DNA from: Gulosibacter macacae
GTDB lineage: Bacteria; Actinomycetota; Actinomycetes; Actinomycetales; Microbacteriaceae
Reading direction: 5' to 3'
DNA length: 64,000 bases
Assembly: GCF_003865375.1 (NCBI RefSeq)
Contig: NZ_RQVS01000004.1
Location: 124,001-188,000, forward strand
Shown here: positions 9,480 to 18,766 of the stretch, one piece after another
How positions within the stretch are numbered: the stretch's first letter is position 1
How the letters are laid out: the number at the start of each line of letters is the position of its first letter
Translations under genes and position numbers: made by a program
Notes under the pieces: generated by a model
Seen by the model: only the letters and a program-made list of their open reading frames with translations
Databases searched by the model: none
Told to the model about the DNA's origin: nothing

Positions 9480-11867
9480 CTAGAGCTTCTCGAGCGGGGC
9501 GATCTTGATGAGGAGCTTCTTGCGGCCAACCTCGTCGAAATCGATTTCGGCGATGCGCTTGGGCCCAGCGCCGAGCACGGCACGCACGGTGCCTTCACCG
9601 AAGTCGGTGTGCTTGACGCGGTCGCCGGTGGCGAGTTCGAGCTCCGAGTTGTCGCGCACCGCCCCGGTGACGCGGTTCGCGAAGCGCTGGTTGTCGCGGG
9701 TCGGCTTGAACTCGCGGGTGAGACCGCGGCCAGCCGGCAACCCGCGTTCGACCGGCTCGCGGCGGCCGAAACTCACGGCCCCTGGTCGCGCGCCGCCGAT
9801 GGCCCCGGGCATTCCGGGCGACTGCCGCCACTCGATGAGACCGTCGGGAATATCGTTGAGGAAGCGACTCGGCATCGCCACCGACGACTCACCAAACGTC
9901 GTGCGGCTCATTGCGAGCGACAGGTGCAGCACCTGCCGTGCGCGCGTAATGCCCACGTAGAACAGGCGACGTTCCTCGGCGAGCCCGCCCGGTTCATCCG
10001 CGCTCATCTTGTGCGGGAGGAGCGCCTCTTCAACGCCGGTGAGGAACACGGCCTGATACTCGAGGCCCTTTGCGGTGTGCAGGGTCATGAGCGACACGGC
10101 ACCGGCTTCGTAGTCCAGCTCATCGGCCGCGGCCACGAGTGCCACTTCGGTGAGGAAGTCGACGAGATTGCCCTCGGGGTGCTGCTTGTCGAACTCCTTC
10201 GCGACGCTGATGAGTTCTTCGACGTTCTCGGCGCGCGCATCGTCTTGCGGGTTGCCCGTGGCGCGCAGCGTTTCGAGGTAGCGCACATCACTCACGAGCC
10301 GGGCGAGCATCTGCGAGACCGAAGCCGCGCCAGTGTTGCGTTGCGGATCAATCGAGGCCTCAGCGCGATCGAGTGCCGCGACGAGGTCGGCAATTGCGCC
10401 ACGGACCTTCGGACCGAGACCGAGTTCATCCGCCCGTGCCATCGCCTCGCGGAAGGTGAGGTCGTTCGCCTCAGCGAAGTTCGAGATTGCCGTCTCGGTG
10501 GCGGGGCCAATGCCGCGCTTCGGCGAATTGATGATGCGCCGCACCGACAGCTCATCGGCCGGGTTCGCGATCGACATGAGGTAGGCGATCATGTCTTTCA
10601 CTTCGGCGCGCTCATAGAACTTCGTGCCGCCAATCAGGCGGTAGGGCACGGCCGCGCGGATGAGGATTTCTTCGAGCGCACGGGTCTGGGCGTTCGTGCG
10701 GTAGAACACCGCGATGTCGTTGAAGCTCGTGCCCGAGTCGTGCAGCTTGTGAATCTCATCGGCGACGAATTGCGCCTCATCGTGCGCGGAATACCCGGTG
10801 TAGCCGACGATCTTCGCGCCGGTACCGGCGGTGGTGAACAGGTTCTTCTCCCGGCGGTCGAAGTTCTGACTGATCACCGCATTCGCGGCATCGAGGATGT
10901 TCTGCGTCGATCGGTAGTTCTGCTCGAGCAGCACCACCTTTGCGCCCGGGAAGTCGCGCTCAAACTCGGTGATATTGCGGATATCTGCGCCGCGGAACGC
11001 ATAGATCGACTGGTCGCTATCACCGACGACGGTGAGGGATGCGGGCGGAATCGAGCCATCGTCATCGAGCTTGATGCGGGTATCGGCGGGCACATGCTGC
11101 GGTTCGGCACGACGGGTGAGCTCGCGAATGAGCGCGTACTGCGCGTGGTTGGTGTCCTGGTACTCGTCAACGAGCACATGACGGAACCGGCGCTGGTACA
11201 GCGCCGCGATTTCAGGATGCGCGCGGAAAAGCCAGACGGTTTGCGCGATGAGGTCGTCGAAGTCGAAGGCGCGATTGCGGTGCAGTTCGCGCTGATACTG
11301 CCGGTAGATCTCAAGCACGAGGGCGTCGCGCGGGTTCGACAGGTCGGCCTGGCGGGCAAAGCCGTCGGGGTCGATGAGTTCGTTCTTGAGCGCCGAGATG
11401 CGGTTGAGGGCGTGCGAGACGCTCACGCCGAGTGACTCGGCCTCAAGCGCCTTGACGATGCGCTTGCAGAGCGCCTTCGAGTCAGCACTGTCGTAGATGG
11501 TGAAGCCCTGCGGGTAGCCGAAGCGCTCAGCCTCGCGGCGCAGGATGCGGACGCAGGCGGAGTGGAACGTCGAGATCCACATGCCCTCGACGGCTTCGCC
11601 GAGGAGGTGGCCCACGCGCTCGCGCATCTCGGCGGCGGCCTTGTTCGTGAAGGTGATCGCGAGAATCTGACTCGGCCAGGCCTCACGGGTGGCGATGAGT
11701 CCGGCGATGCGGTGCGTGAGCACGCGCGTCTTGCCGGAACCCGCGCCCGCGATGATGAGCAGCGCCTCGCCACGGTATTCAACGGCCTCGCGCTGCGGCG
11801 CGTTGAGGCCGTCGACCAAGTCGGCCGGGATGGGAGCGGCGAAATCATCAGCAAAGAGGAATGTCAT
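9480..11867 (-). CDS. pcrA: UvrD/PcrA-type DNA helicase
   Basis: A superfamily 1A 3'-5' DNA helicase acting in excision repair and in removal of RecA or replication blocks. Starting at the ATG at 11867 gives 795 residues; the open frame reaches 11939, but the added residues do not fit the family. Motifs in order: Walker A AGAGSGKTRVLTHRIA, ITFTNKAAAEMRERV, Walker B DEYQDTNHAQYAL, VGDSDQSIYAFRGAD, EQNYRSTQNIL, TLHTAKGLEYQAVFLTG and EERRLFYVGITRAR. The last 50 residues (DRVKHTDFGEGTV to the end) are the Tudor-like PcrA tail. It is divergent from jetA, with a 79-nt palindrome between them. Confidence 0.97.
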   Translation of the reverse strand: MTFLFADDFAAPIPADLVDGLNAPQREAVEYRGEALLIIAGAGSGKTRVLTHRIAGLIATREAWPSQILAITFTNKAAAEMRERVGHLLGEAVEGMWISTFHSACVRILRREAERFGYPQGFTIYDSADSKALCKRIVKALEAESLGVSVSHALNRISALKNELIDPDGFARQADLSNPRDALVLEIYRQYQRELHRNRAFDFDDLIAQTVWLFRAHPEIAALYQRRFRHVLVDEYQDTNHAQYALIRELTRRAEPQHVPADTRIKLDDDGSIPPASLTVVGDSDQSIYAFRGADIRNITEFERDFPGAKVVLLEQNYRSTQNILDAANAVISQNFDRREKNLFTTAGTGAKIVGYTGYSAHDEAQFVADEIHKLHDSGTSFNDIAVFYRTNAQTRALEEILIRAAVPYRLIGGTKFYERAEVKDMIAYLMSIANPADELSVRRIINSPKRGIGPATETAISNFAEANDLTFREAMARADELGLGPKVRGAIADLVAALDRAEASIDPQRNTGAASVSQMLARLVSDVRYLETLRATGNPQDDARAENVEELISVAKEFDKQHPEGNLVDFLTEVALVAAADELDYEAGAVSLMTLHTAKGLEYQAVFLTGVEEALLPHKMSADEPGGLAEERRLFYVGITRARQVLHLSLAMSRTTFGESSVAMPSRFLNDIPDGLIEWRQSPGMPGAIGGARPGAVSFGRREPVERGLPAGRGLTREFKPTRDNQRFANRVTGAVRDNSELELATGDRVKHTDFGEGTVRAVLGAGPKRIAEIDFDEVGRKKLLIKIAPLEKL

Positions 11868-11933
11868 GACCCGACCGATTCTAGGCGGGGCCACCGACAG
11901 CTGGGGCGCAGTAGCACTTCCCGCATACGACCT

Positions 11934-12012
11934 CGTCAACAGAAGGGCGGATTCCGGGCCGATGATGCTCCCAGCGACGTCATCGACGCCAAATCCGCCC
12001 TTCGCGTGACGC
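11934..12012. repeat. 79-nt palindromic element A1, left flank of jetABCD
   Basis: An imperfect palindrome: 20-nt outer arms (17 of 20 paired, including AAGGGCGGATT against AATCCGCCCTT) enclose an inner hairpin around GATGATG and CGTCATC. It matches 18671-18749 in the same orientation at 74 of 79 positions. It lies between the divergent pcrA and jetA starts, 28 nt before jetA. Confidence 0.92.
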
Positions 12013-12040
12013 GCTCACCTCGCCAAGGCAAGATGGAGCA

Positions 12041-13498
12041 ATGTCTGCGCTCGCCACCGCCCTCGCACTCCAGCGACTGCTCGGTGAAAGCGCCGCACTG
12101 CGCATGTTGCGCGCCGACCGAGTCGCCCTCATCGCCGGCACCCTCGCAACTCACCTCGGCACTCCAGGCACCCGCATCGCCACCGATGAGTTGCACGAAC
12201 TCATCGAACTCGACCTCGAAGACCTGCGCCCCCATTTCGATCTCGGCAACAAGACGGCCAAGGCCTATTGCGATGACTGGCGAAATGCTGGCTTTCTCAT
12301 TCGACGGGCGGCCTCAACCTCTCGCGCTGAGACCTATGAGCTTTCGGCTTCCGCCATCACGGCCATCAACACCCTCCGGCAGTTTGATGAGCCCACCACC
12401 ACGCTCACCGAATCGCGGCTCGCCAACCTTTCGGCCGCGATTCACCAGATCGCCATCGACACCGATCCCGATCACACCCGCAAGCTCGAATCACTCCTGC
12501 AAGAACGCGAACGCATTGACGCCGAAATTGCGAAAATCAACGCCGGTGAATCCACGACGCTCGACGACCGCGTTGCGATGGAAAGAGTCGTCGATGTCTT
12601 GCTCCAGGCGCAGAATCTCCCCGCCGATTTCGCAAGAGTGCGCGCCCGTTTTGAACAACTCAATCAAGAGCTGCGCACGAGCATCCTCGACTCTGACGAG
12701 CAGCAGAGCGCCGTGCTTGACGAGATATTTCGCGGTGTTGACCTCATCGAAGCCTCGGATGAGGGCCGCACGTTCACGGCGTTCTCGGCACTGCTCCGAA
12801 ATCCCGAGCAATCAGCCCGACTCGACAGCGATGTCGCGGCAGTACTCTCGCGCGAGTTCTCAGCAGCGCTTCCTCCCGCATCCCGCCGCGCCTTTCGGTC
12901 GCTCATACGCGAGCTAAAAGACGGCAGCCGCGATGTACACGGTGTGCTCACTGAGTTCGCGCGTGGCTTGCGCCGCTACGTGCACTCGCAAGAGTTTCAG
13001 CGCGACCGAGTGCTCCGGGATGCACTGCAAACTGCGCTTGCCAGCGCCGTTGACGCGAGCAAGGTCGTGCGTCCCTTTACCGACATTGGCCTGGAGCTTG
13101 AACTGTCGGCGATGCAGTTCCGCAGCGTCGGGGTCATCGATCCACACGACCCTGTTGAATTTGATACTGGCGCGCCGCTCACGGTCGCTGCACCGGTGAG
13201 CATCGACATGTCGATCATCGCCGCGCTCGCGCGCGAAAGTGAGATTGATTTCGACGAACTCACGTCCAATGTGAACGCGACGTTCGCCGCCCGCGGACCG
13301 GTTAGCGTCGGCGAAGTTCTTGCCGAATATCCAGCCACTCAGGGGCTCGCGAGTCTCATTGGACTGCTTTCCCTCGCCACCCAACACGGTTTGCAGTGCC
13401 CGGATGAGGTCGAGCTGGTCGAATGGCAGGGTGTCGACGGCATCACCCGCAGCGCTGAGATCACCACTCAGGTGTTCACGACGACAATTGACTCATGA
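12041..13498 (+). CDS. jetA: Wadjet system JetA, kleisin-like (DUF3375)
   Basis: JetA is the MukF-like kleisin subunit of Wadjet, an SMC complex that restricts circular plasmids. The 485-residue product begins SALATALALQRLLGESAALRML, with an N-terminal winged-helix region. A helical middle follows, including ESLLQERERIDAEIAKINAG, and then the C-terminal domain; this is the DUF3375 layout and length. The assignment rests on the order: a DUF3375-like, a DUF4194-like, an SMC-like and a DUF3322/DUF2220-like gene, each joined by a 4-nt overlap, which is the jetABCD order. The ATG at 12041 follows GGAG at short spacing. Confidence 0.93.
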   Translation: MSALATALALQRLLGESAALRMLRADRVALIAGTLATHLGTPGTRIATDELHELIELDLEDLRPHFDLGNKTAKAYCDDWRNAGFLIRRAASTSRAETYELSASAITAINTLRQFDEPTTTLTESRLANLSAAIHQIAIDTDPDHTRKLESLLQERERIDAEIAKINAGESTTLDDRVAMERVVDVLLQAQNLPADFARVRARFEQLNQELRTSILDSDEQQSAVLDEIFRGVDLIEASDEGRTFTAFSALLRNPEQSARLDSDVAAVLSREFSAALPPASRRAFRSLIRELKDGSRDVHGVLTEFARGLRRYVHSQEFQRDRVLRDALQTALASAVDASKVVRPFTDIGLELELSAMQFRSVGVIDPHDPVEFDTGAPLTVAAPVSIDMSIIAALARESEIDFDELTSNVNATFAARGPVSVGEVLAEYPATQGLASLIGLLSLATQHGLQCPDEVELVEWQGVDGITRSAEITTQVFTTTIDS

Positions 13499-14121
13499 GT
13501 GACCCGCAGCCGCTGCCCGACGATGCTGGGTCGACGGCACTCTGGCCAGGCGATACCGGCACACTTCGCGAAAATTCGCGACGGGCGCTCCTGGAATTAC
13601 TCAAAGGACCGTATCTTTCGGGTGTGCAACGGCCACAACTTTGGGCGGCACTCATGGTCGATGAGCGGGCAATTCGAGCGCGCTTGCACGAGCTCTTCCT
13701 CGATCTCGTCATCGATCCAATTGACGAGTTCGCATTCACGAAAAAGGCCGAAACGGGAGAGTTCTCAGCCCCGAGCGCATTGCGCCGCGAATCGCTCACA
13801 TTTATCGACACGTCAATGCTGCTCGTGCTGCGGCAAATATTGTTGACTGCGCGAACCGAACAACGAGTCATCATTGGCCGCGAAGAAATCAATGAACGCC
13901 TGGCGGTGTATAGAACCGGCGATGAGGCAACGTTCTTGAAGAATCTCAACGGTGCCTGGAGCCGCATGCACGAGAAATTCCGGGTGCTGCACAAGGTAGA
14001 TGACGAGCGTTCCGAGATCTCACCAGTGGTGAAATTCGTCATTGATGAACGACAAGTGCGCGCGCTCACCGAGACTTACGCGGCACTCGCCGTCTCTGAA
14101 GAGCAGGATGCATCTGCATGA
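13495..14121 (+). CDS. jetB: Wadjet system JetB (DUF4194, MukE-like)
   Basis: JetB is the KITE/MukE-like winged-helix subunit that binds the JetA kleisin and helps load the SMC motor. The 208-residue protein has the expected size. It contains ARLHELFLDLVIDPIDEFAF and, in the middle, SMLLVLRQILLTARTEQRVI, with I.REEI.ERL, characteristic of DUF4194. The start overlaps the jetA stop and the stop overlaps the jetC start, both as ATGA, so the stoichiometry is probably set by coupled translation. Confidence 0.93.
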   Translation: MSDPQPLPDDAGSTALWPGDTGTLRENSRRALLELLKGPYLSGVQRPQLWAALMVDERAIRARLHELFLDLVIDPIDEFAFTKKAETGEFSAPSALRRESLTFIDTSMLLVLRQILLTARTEQRVIIGREEINERLAVYRTGDEATFLKNLNGAWSRMHEKFRVLHKVDDERSEISPVVKFVIDERQVRALTETYAALAVSEEQDASA

Positions 14122-17100
14122 TCACGACCACGGCGTCACAGTGGCGACTTGCTGCAGTCGAAGTCGCTAATTGGGGCACCTTTGACGGCGAGATTCACCA
14201 CATCCCCGTTTCTCGCGAGGGCCACCTTATTACCGGGCCTTCGGGGTCGGGTAAGTCATCATTGCTCGATGGCATCGCCGCCGTGCTCATTCCCGACAAA
14301 TGGTTGCGCTTCAATCAGGCAGCGCAGGGTCCGCGCATCCGCGGCGATGACCGCGACCTCGTGAGCTACGTGCGCGGGGCATGGTCGCGCACGGCAAATG
14401 AACTTGAAGATCGCATCGAGAGCGCATTCTTGCGATCGGGCACCACCTGGAGTGGTGTGCTGTTGCGATTTGAACAGGATGCGGATGCCGCGCCGCTCGT
14501 GCTCGCCCGACTGTTCTTCTTACAGGGGAGCAAGTCCGCCCGTGCAGACCTGCGCGATCTGAGATTCCTTGAGCGCGGAGACGCCACACTGCTGGATTTG
14601 GAGCCATACGCCCGCACCGGGTTGAAGACCCGCCCCTTACAACAGGACCGACCAGACGCGATCGTCACGACCTCAGGCAAGCATCAGCAGTTCATTAGTC
14701 GGATGCGCAGCCAGCTCGGCATCAAAGATGAAACGTCGCTACGTCTCCTCCATAAGACGCAGTCGGCCAAGCACCTCGATAATCTCGACCATCTCTTTCG
14801 CGAGTACATGCTCGAGCGGCCCGAAACATTCGCCTTTGCCGACAATGCCGTCGAACAATTCGGCGAGTTACGCGACGCACACGACCACGTGGTGATGTTG
14901 CAACAGCAACGCGATCACCTCCTCAAGATGCAGGCAGTGTCGCGCAAATTTGATGAGGCCGCCGACACTGCCGCTTCATTGAGCGCACTCATTCAGCATG
15001 TTCGTCCCTACCAATTGCGTCGCGCCTTTGGACTCATGCGTGATGAACAGCGTCAACGCATCGAGCGCGCCCACACCCTTCAGATTGATGTGCAGCGCAC
15101 CCAATCCGCGATGCGACAAGCCGACGACCACTACCGGCTCACCAGCCGCCGGGCGCTCGAACTCGGTGGCGGACTTGCCGAACAGCTCCACGACAAGCTC
15201 CGCTCTGCGCAAGTCGAGGCCGAAGCGACCGCGACAAGGTGGCGACGCTTGCGAGATCAGCTCGCCGAAGTCGGCATCAACGAACCCCCAACGACGGCCG
15301 CCGAGCATGCCGAACTGCGCTCGCAAATCGAGCACGAACTCGCCAGCCCCGGAACCCCCGGCCCAAGCCACGAACAATCAGCCCGCTACTTCACCGCCCG
15401 CACCGAAATCGAACGACTCGACCGCGATATCAAGGCATTGCGCCACAGCGGTGTGACCGTGCCTGATGCGCTCCTGCGCATTCGACACGAGCTCGCAACT
15501 GCGCTCCACCTCCCCGAAAACGTGCTGCTGTTCGCCGCAGAACTCATCGAGGTGCGACCCGAGTATCGGGATTGGACCGGCGCCATCGAGCGTGTCCTCC
15601 GCTCGTTCGCGCTCACCCTGCTCGTGCGCACCGAGCAGCTCGCGGCTGCGCGACGCTGGGTCGAGACTCACCGCATCCATGCCCGATTGGTGTTTGAAGA
15701 GGTGCGGACCGATGCCCCCACACCGCGACCCGCGCGCGCCGCCAAGTCACTCGTGCATCGGGTGGCGGTCGCTCCGGGGCCATTCGCACGCTGGGTTGAG
15801 GGGCAACTCTCGGAACGATTCGATATGGCCTGCGTCGACCACGTGGATGAACTCGATCATCACGTGCGGGCTGTCACCATCAGCGGCCAGATCAAATCGT
15901 CACGCACTCGCTACGAGAAAGACGACCGCATCGACATCGATGATCGTCAGCACTGGATTCTCGGCGACAAAGACGCCAAGCTCGAGACCCTCATCGAGCG
16001 CCGCCGAACTGCACAGACCGAGCTTGCGGCCGCTGAGGCTGAAGTCAAGCGCGCCGAAATGACCCGCGATCGCGACCAGCGGCGACGCGGTGCACTTGCG
16101 GCGCTCCGCCAACAGGAGTGGGCCGAAGTTGACCGTGACCACGCCGAACTGCTCGTCACCGAGATCGAAACGCAACTCGTGGCACTCACTCGCAATGACG
16201 CCGAGCTCCGCGACGCGGTCGAACAGGAACAGGAATCGCGGCGGCTCCTCGAGGCCGCGCGCAACGACTACGACGAGGCACGGATCGCGCAACGTCAGCA
16301 CAGCACCGCCGCCGAGGAGCTCGCTGACGAGATCGCATCCGTACAAGCGGCCCTGGAGCGCGGCGAAATCCCCGAGGTGGATGCGCAGGTCACCGCCACC
16401 CTAGACGCCCGATTTGCCGCCGAACAGCGGCGCATCACTCGGCAACAGCTCGCCGATGTCGGGCAACGGGTCATTACTCTGCTCCACGACGAGCGAGATG
16501 CCGCTCAAGGCCGGTCGTTCCGGCTGAGTAATGAATTCGTCGTGCTCGCCGGAGAATTCGGCAATGCCTGGCCCGCGGCCATGGCCGATCTCACGCCGAC
16601 GATCGACGATCGTCACGGATTTCTCGAACTGCTCACGAGCATCCTCAACCAGGGCTTGCCCGAACACGTAGAGAATTTTCAACGGCTGCTTCGGGAACGC
16701 TCCACCGATCTCGTCGGCAACCTTGTCAACGAAATCTTGGCCGCTCCGAGAGAGATCGAAGAACGGGTAGCACCGGTCAACTCATCGCTCCTTCGTTCCG
16801 AGTTCGATGCCGAACGGTTCCTCAGACTGCGCGTCAAGGTGAGCCGCAATGCCACCGTGGCGCAATTCATCAGCGATCTGCGGTCGGTTTCTGAGGGCAG
16901 TTGGCTCGACGATGATCTCGAATCTGCACAGCGGCGGTTCACGACGCTCGCTGAAGTCATGCGACGCTTCGGTTCCAGCGACGCCGTCGACCGTCGCTGG
17001 CGGGAACAGTGCCTCGACACTCGGATGCACGTGACCTTTCTCGCCGAAGAAATCGATGCGGATGGGCGGGTGCACGCCACTTACGACTCAGGTGCGGCGA

Positions 17101-17435
17101 TGTCGGGTGGTCAACAACAGAAGCTTGCGTTCTTCTGCCTCGCCGCCGCACTTCGGTTTCAGCTGGCCGACACCGACGACGCGGTACCGAAATACGGCAC
17201 CGTGCTGCTCGATGAAGCCTTCGATAAGGCGGATGCTCGCTACACCCGCATGGTGCTCGACGTGTTTCGCGAGTTTGGATTTCATCTCGTGCTCGCGACA
17301 CCGCAGAAGCTGCTGCAAACGATTGAGCCCTACATTGGCGCTGCCACTTCGGTCGAGAACCCGAGTCGGCGCAAGTCGGTACCGGCAACGGTGGTCTGGG
17401 AGCAACGGGGCGAAGTGTCGGAGCCAGTCGCATGA
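14118..17435 (+). CDS. jetC: Wadjet system JetC, SMC-like ATPase
   Basis: JetC is the SMC/MukB-like motor thought to extrude DNA loops so that JetD can recognise and cut small circles. The 1105-residue protein has Walker A GPSGSGKSSLLDGIAAVL near residue 40. Long coiled-coil arms with many E/R/A heptads run from about 260 to 430 and 640 to 780, and a hinge-like globular section lies between about 450 and 620. The C-terminal head carries the signature SGGQQQKLAFFCLAAAL and Walker B GTVLLDEAFDKAD, followed by LVLATPQKLLQTIEPYI. All ATPase motifs look intact, so the system should be functional. Confidence 0.96.
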   Translation: MITTTASQWRLAAVEVANWGTFDGEIHHIPVSREGHLITGPSGSGKSSLLDGIAAVLIPDKWLRFNQAAQGPRIRGDDRDLVSYVRGAWSRTANELEDRIESAFLRSGTTWSGVLLRFEQDADAAPLVLARLFFLQGSKSARADLRDLRFLERGDATLLDLEPYARTGLKTRPLQQDRPDAIVTTSGKHQQFISRMRSQLGIKDETSLRLLHKTQSAKHLDNLDHLFREYMLERPETFAFADNAVEQFGELRDAHDHVVMLQQQRDHLLKMQAVSRKFDEAADTAASLSALIQHVRPYQLRRAFGLMRDEQRQRIERAHTLQIDVQRTQSAMRQADDHYRLTSRRALELGGGLAEQLHDKLRSAQVEAEATATRWRRLRDQLAEVGINEPPTTAAEHAELRSQIEHELASPGTPGPSHEQSARYFTARTEIERLDRDIKALRHSGVTVPDALLRIRHELATALHLPENVLLFAAELIEVRPEYRDWTGAIERVLRSFALTLLVRTEQLAAARRWVETHRIHARLVFEEVRTDAPTPRPARAAKSLVHRVAVAPGPFARWVEGQLSERFDMACVDHVDELDHHVRAVTISGQIKSSRTRYEKDDRIDIDDRQHWILGDKDAKLETLIERRRTAQTELAAAEAEVKRAEMTRDRDQRRRGALAALRQQEWAEVDRDHAELLVTEIETQLVALTRNDAELRDAVEQEQESRRLLEAARNDYDEARIAQRQHSTAAEELADEIASVQAALERGEIPEVDAQVTATLDARFAAEQRRITRQQLADVGQRVITLLHDERDAAQGRSFRLSNEFVVLAGEFGNAWPAAMADLTPTIDDRHGFLELLTSILNQGLPEHVENFQRLLRERSTDLVGNLVNEILAAPREIEERVAPVNSSLLRSEFDAERFLRLRVKVSRNATVAQFISDLRSVSEGSWLDDDLESAQRRFTTLAEVMRRFGSSDAVDRRWREQCLDTRMHVTFLAEEIDADGRVHATYDSGAAMSGGQQQKLAFFCLAAALRFQLADTDDAVPKYGTVLLDEAFDKADARYTRMVLDVFREFGFHLVLATPQKLLQTIEPYIGAATSVENPSRRKSVPATVVWEQRGEVSEPVA

Positions 17436-18586
17436 TGAGCGTGAACGACGCACGCGCAACCGCGAGCGCCCGACTCGAACGCAACCTTGGCAGCTGGGCG
17501 GTTGACCCTACGAACGCGTCCTTGCCCGCGTTCGCAGCGGCGCTGCATCCACCGACACAGTCGCAGGCACTCGCCGATGTGCGCGCAACAGAAGCATGGG
17601 TACGCGAGTGGGCCGCTTTCTCGCTCGACGGTGCTGTGCTTGAGTGGCAGCCGCGCAAGTGGTCGGCCTTGGGGTCGCAACAGGTTCCGGTGCGGATCAC
17701 GATCACCGAGGTGGCGACGGTCGCCAAGTTTGTTGGCGGCTCGCTGCAGCGGCGCTGGTCAGAGCTTCGTGATCGAGCCCAGCTCATCCGTGACGAACTA
17801 GGTGACTCAGCCGCACTCACCCCGGTTCTGCGCCGAAATGCGCGAACGTTCGAGGGGTACTCGCCGGAACGATTCACGCAGTTCTTGGCGGCCGTGCAGT
17901 GGCTTGTGGAGCATCCGGTTGATGGCCTGCGGCCGCGACAAATTCCGGTACGAGGCGTCGATTCGAAGTGGTTTCGCGACCACCGCTCCGTCGCTTCGGA
18001 ACTGTGTCTCGCCGTGACCGGACGCGCCGGGCTCGGCATCATCGATAGCGATCCACTCATTCGCGTGCGCGTGCTTGACTCTGCTCTCGCGCCCGGCGGA
18101 GTTGCCGAATTCGCGGCACCAGTGGAGCAACTGGCGGCACTGCCCCTCACGCCTGCGGCCGTATTCGTATTCGAGAACCTTGAATCGGTGCTCGCGATGC
18201 CGCAATGGCCTGGAGCGGTCGCAGTGCATGGCTCGGGCTATGCGGTGGACGTGCTCACGCAGATTCCTTGGGTGCTCGAGCGGCCGGTGATTTATTGGGG
18301 CGACCTCGACGCAAATGGATTCGCTATTCTGCATCGCTTGCGAAAGTCGCACGCAGCGGTGACGTCAGCGCTCATGGATGCGTCGACGTTGCTCATGCAC
18401 CGCGACCTCTGGGTGGTTGAGACGAAGCCGCCACGCGGGAGGCTTGACACATTGACTCCGGTCGAGGCCGAGGCGCTCGCGGTGCTGCGGGATGAGGGTG
18501 ATGCTCGGCTTGAGCAGGAGCGGATTCCTTGGGCGTACTCGCTGGCTGCGTTACAGCGGGTTTGGGCCGAGGTTACTGGCAACTGA
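17432..18586 (+). CDS. jetD: Wadjet system JetD, Toprim-like nuclease (DUF3322/DUF2220)
   Basis: JetD is the effector nuclease with a topoisomerase VI-like Toprim fold. The 384-residue product has an N-terminal DUF3322 region (to about 190, containing RQIPVRGVDSKWFRDH) and a C-terminal DUF2220 region. Toprim acidic residues are visible in VFVFENLESVLAM and in YWGDLDANGFAILHRLR, followed by SALMDASTLLMHRDLW and the late LEQERIPWAYSL. It overlaps the jetC stop by 4 nt and ends the operon 84 nt before the second 79-nt palindrome. All expected acidic positions are present. Confidence 0.95.
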   Translation: MMSVNDARATASARLERNLGSWAVDPTNASLPAFAAALHPPTQSQALADVRATEAWVREWAAFSLDGAVLEWQPRKWSALGSQQVPVRITITEVATVAKFVGGSLQRRWSELRDRAQLIRDELGDSAALTPVLRRNARTFEGYSPERFTQFLAAVQWLVEHPVDGLRPRQIPVRGVDSKWFRDHRSVASELCLAVTGRAGLGIIDSDPLIRVRVLDSALAPGGVAEFAAPVEQLAALPLTPAAVFVFENLESVLAMPQWPGAVAVHGSGYAVDVLTQIPWVLERPVIYWGDLDANGFAILHRLRKSHAAVTSALMDASTLLMHRDLWVVETKPPRGRLDTLTPVEAEALAVLRDEGDARLEQERIPWAYSLAALQRVWAEVTGN

Positions 18587-18670
18587 TCTGCAGGGAATCG
18601 CCGATTCGGGCTCGATGATGGCGCTGTGAGCGGCGGCGGCGGCGACATGGCACCGCCCCGCAGGTGGCCG

Positions 18671-18749
18671 CGTCAACGGAGGGGCGGATTCTGGGCCGAT
18701 CATGCTCCCAGCGACGTCATCGACGCCAAATCCGCCCTTCGCTTGACGC
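18671..18749. repeat. 79-nt palindromic element A2, right flank of jetABCD
   Basis: Same sequence and orientation as 11934-12012 with five substitutions, and also palindromic. The 84 nt between the jetD stop and this element (18587-18670) contain a short GGGCTCGATGATGGCGCTG stretch that loosely resembles the element's middle, perhaps an older degraded copy. Confidence 0.92.
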
Positions 18750-18766
18750 ATCCCCGCAGACGACCA

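Noticed and set aside
9441-11435. Long plus-strand open frame of 664 codons
   Set aside because: It is the antisense of pcrA, whose motifs are complete; its translation is low-complexity and charge-rich as expected from GC-rich shadow frames.
12041-18586. MukBEF or another chromosomal condensin
   Set aside because: The fourth gene has the DUF3322/DUF2220 Toprim motifs, which points to Wadjet/Mks rather than a housekeeping condensin.
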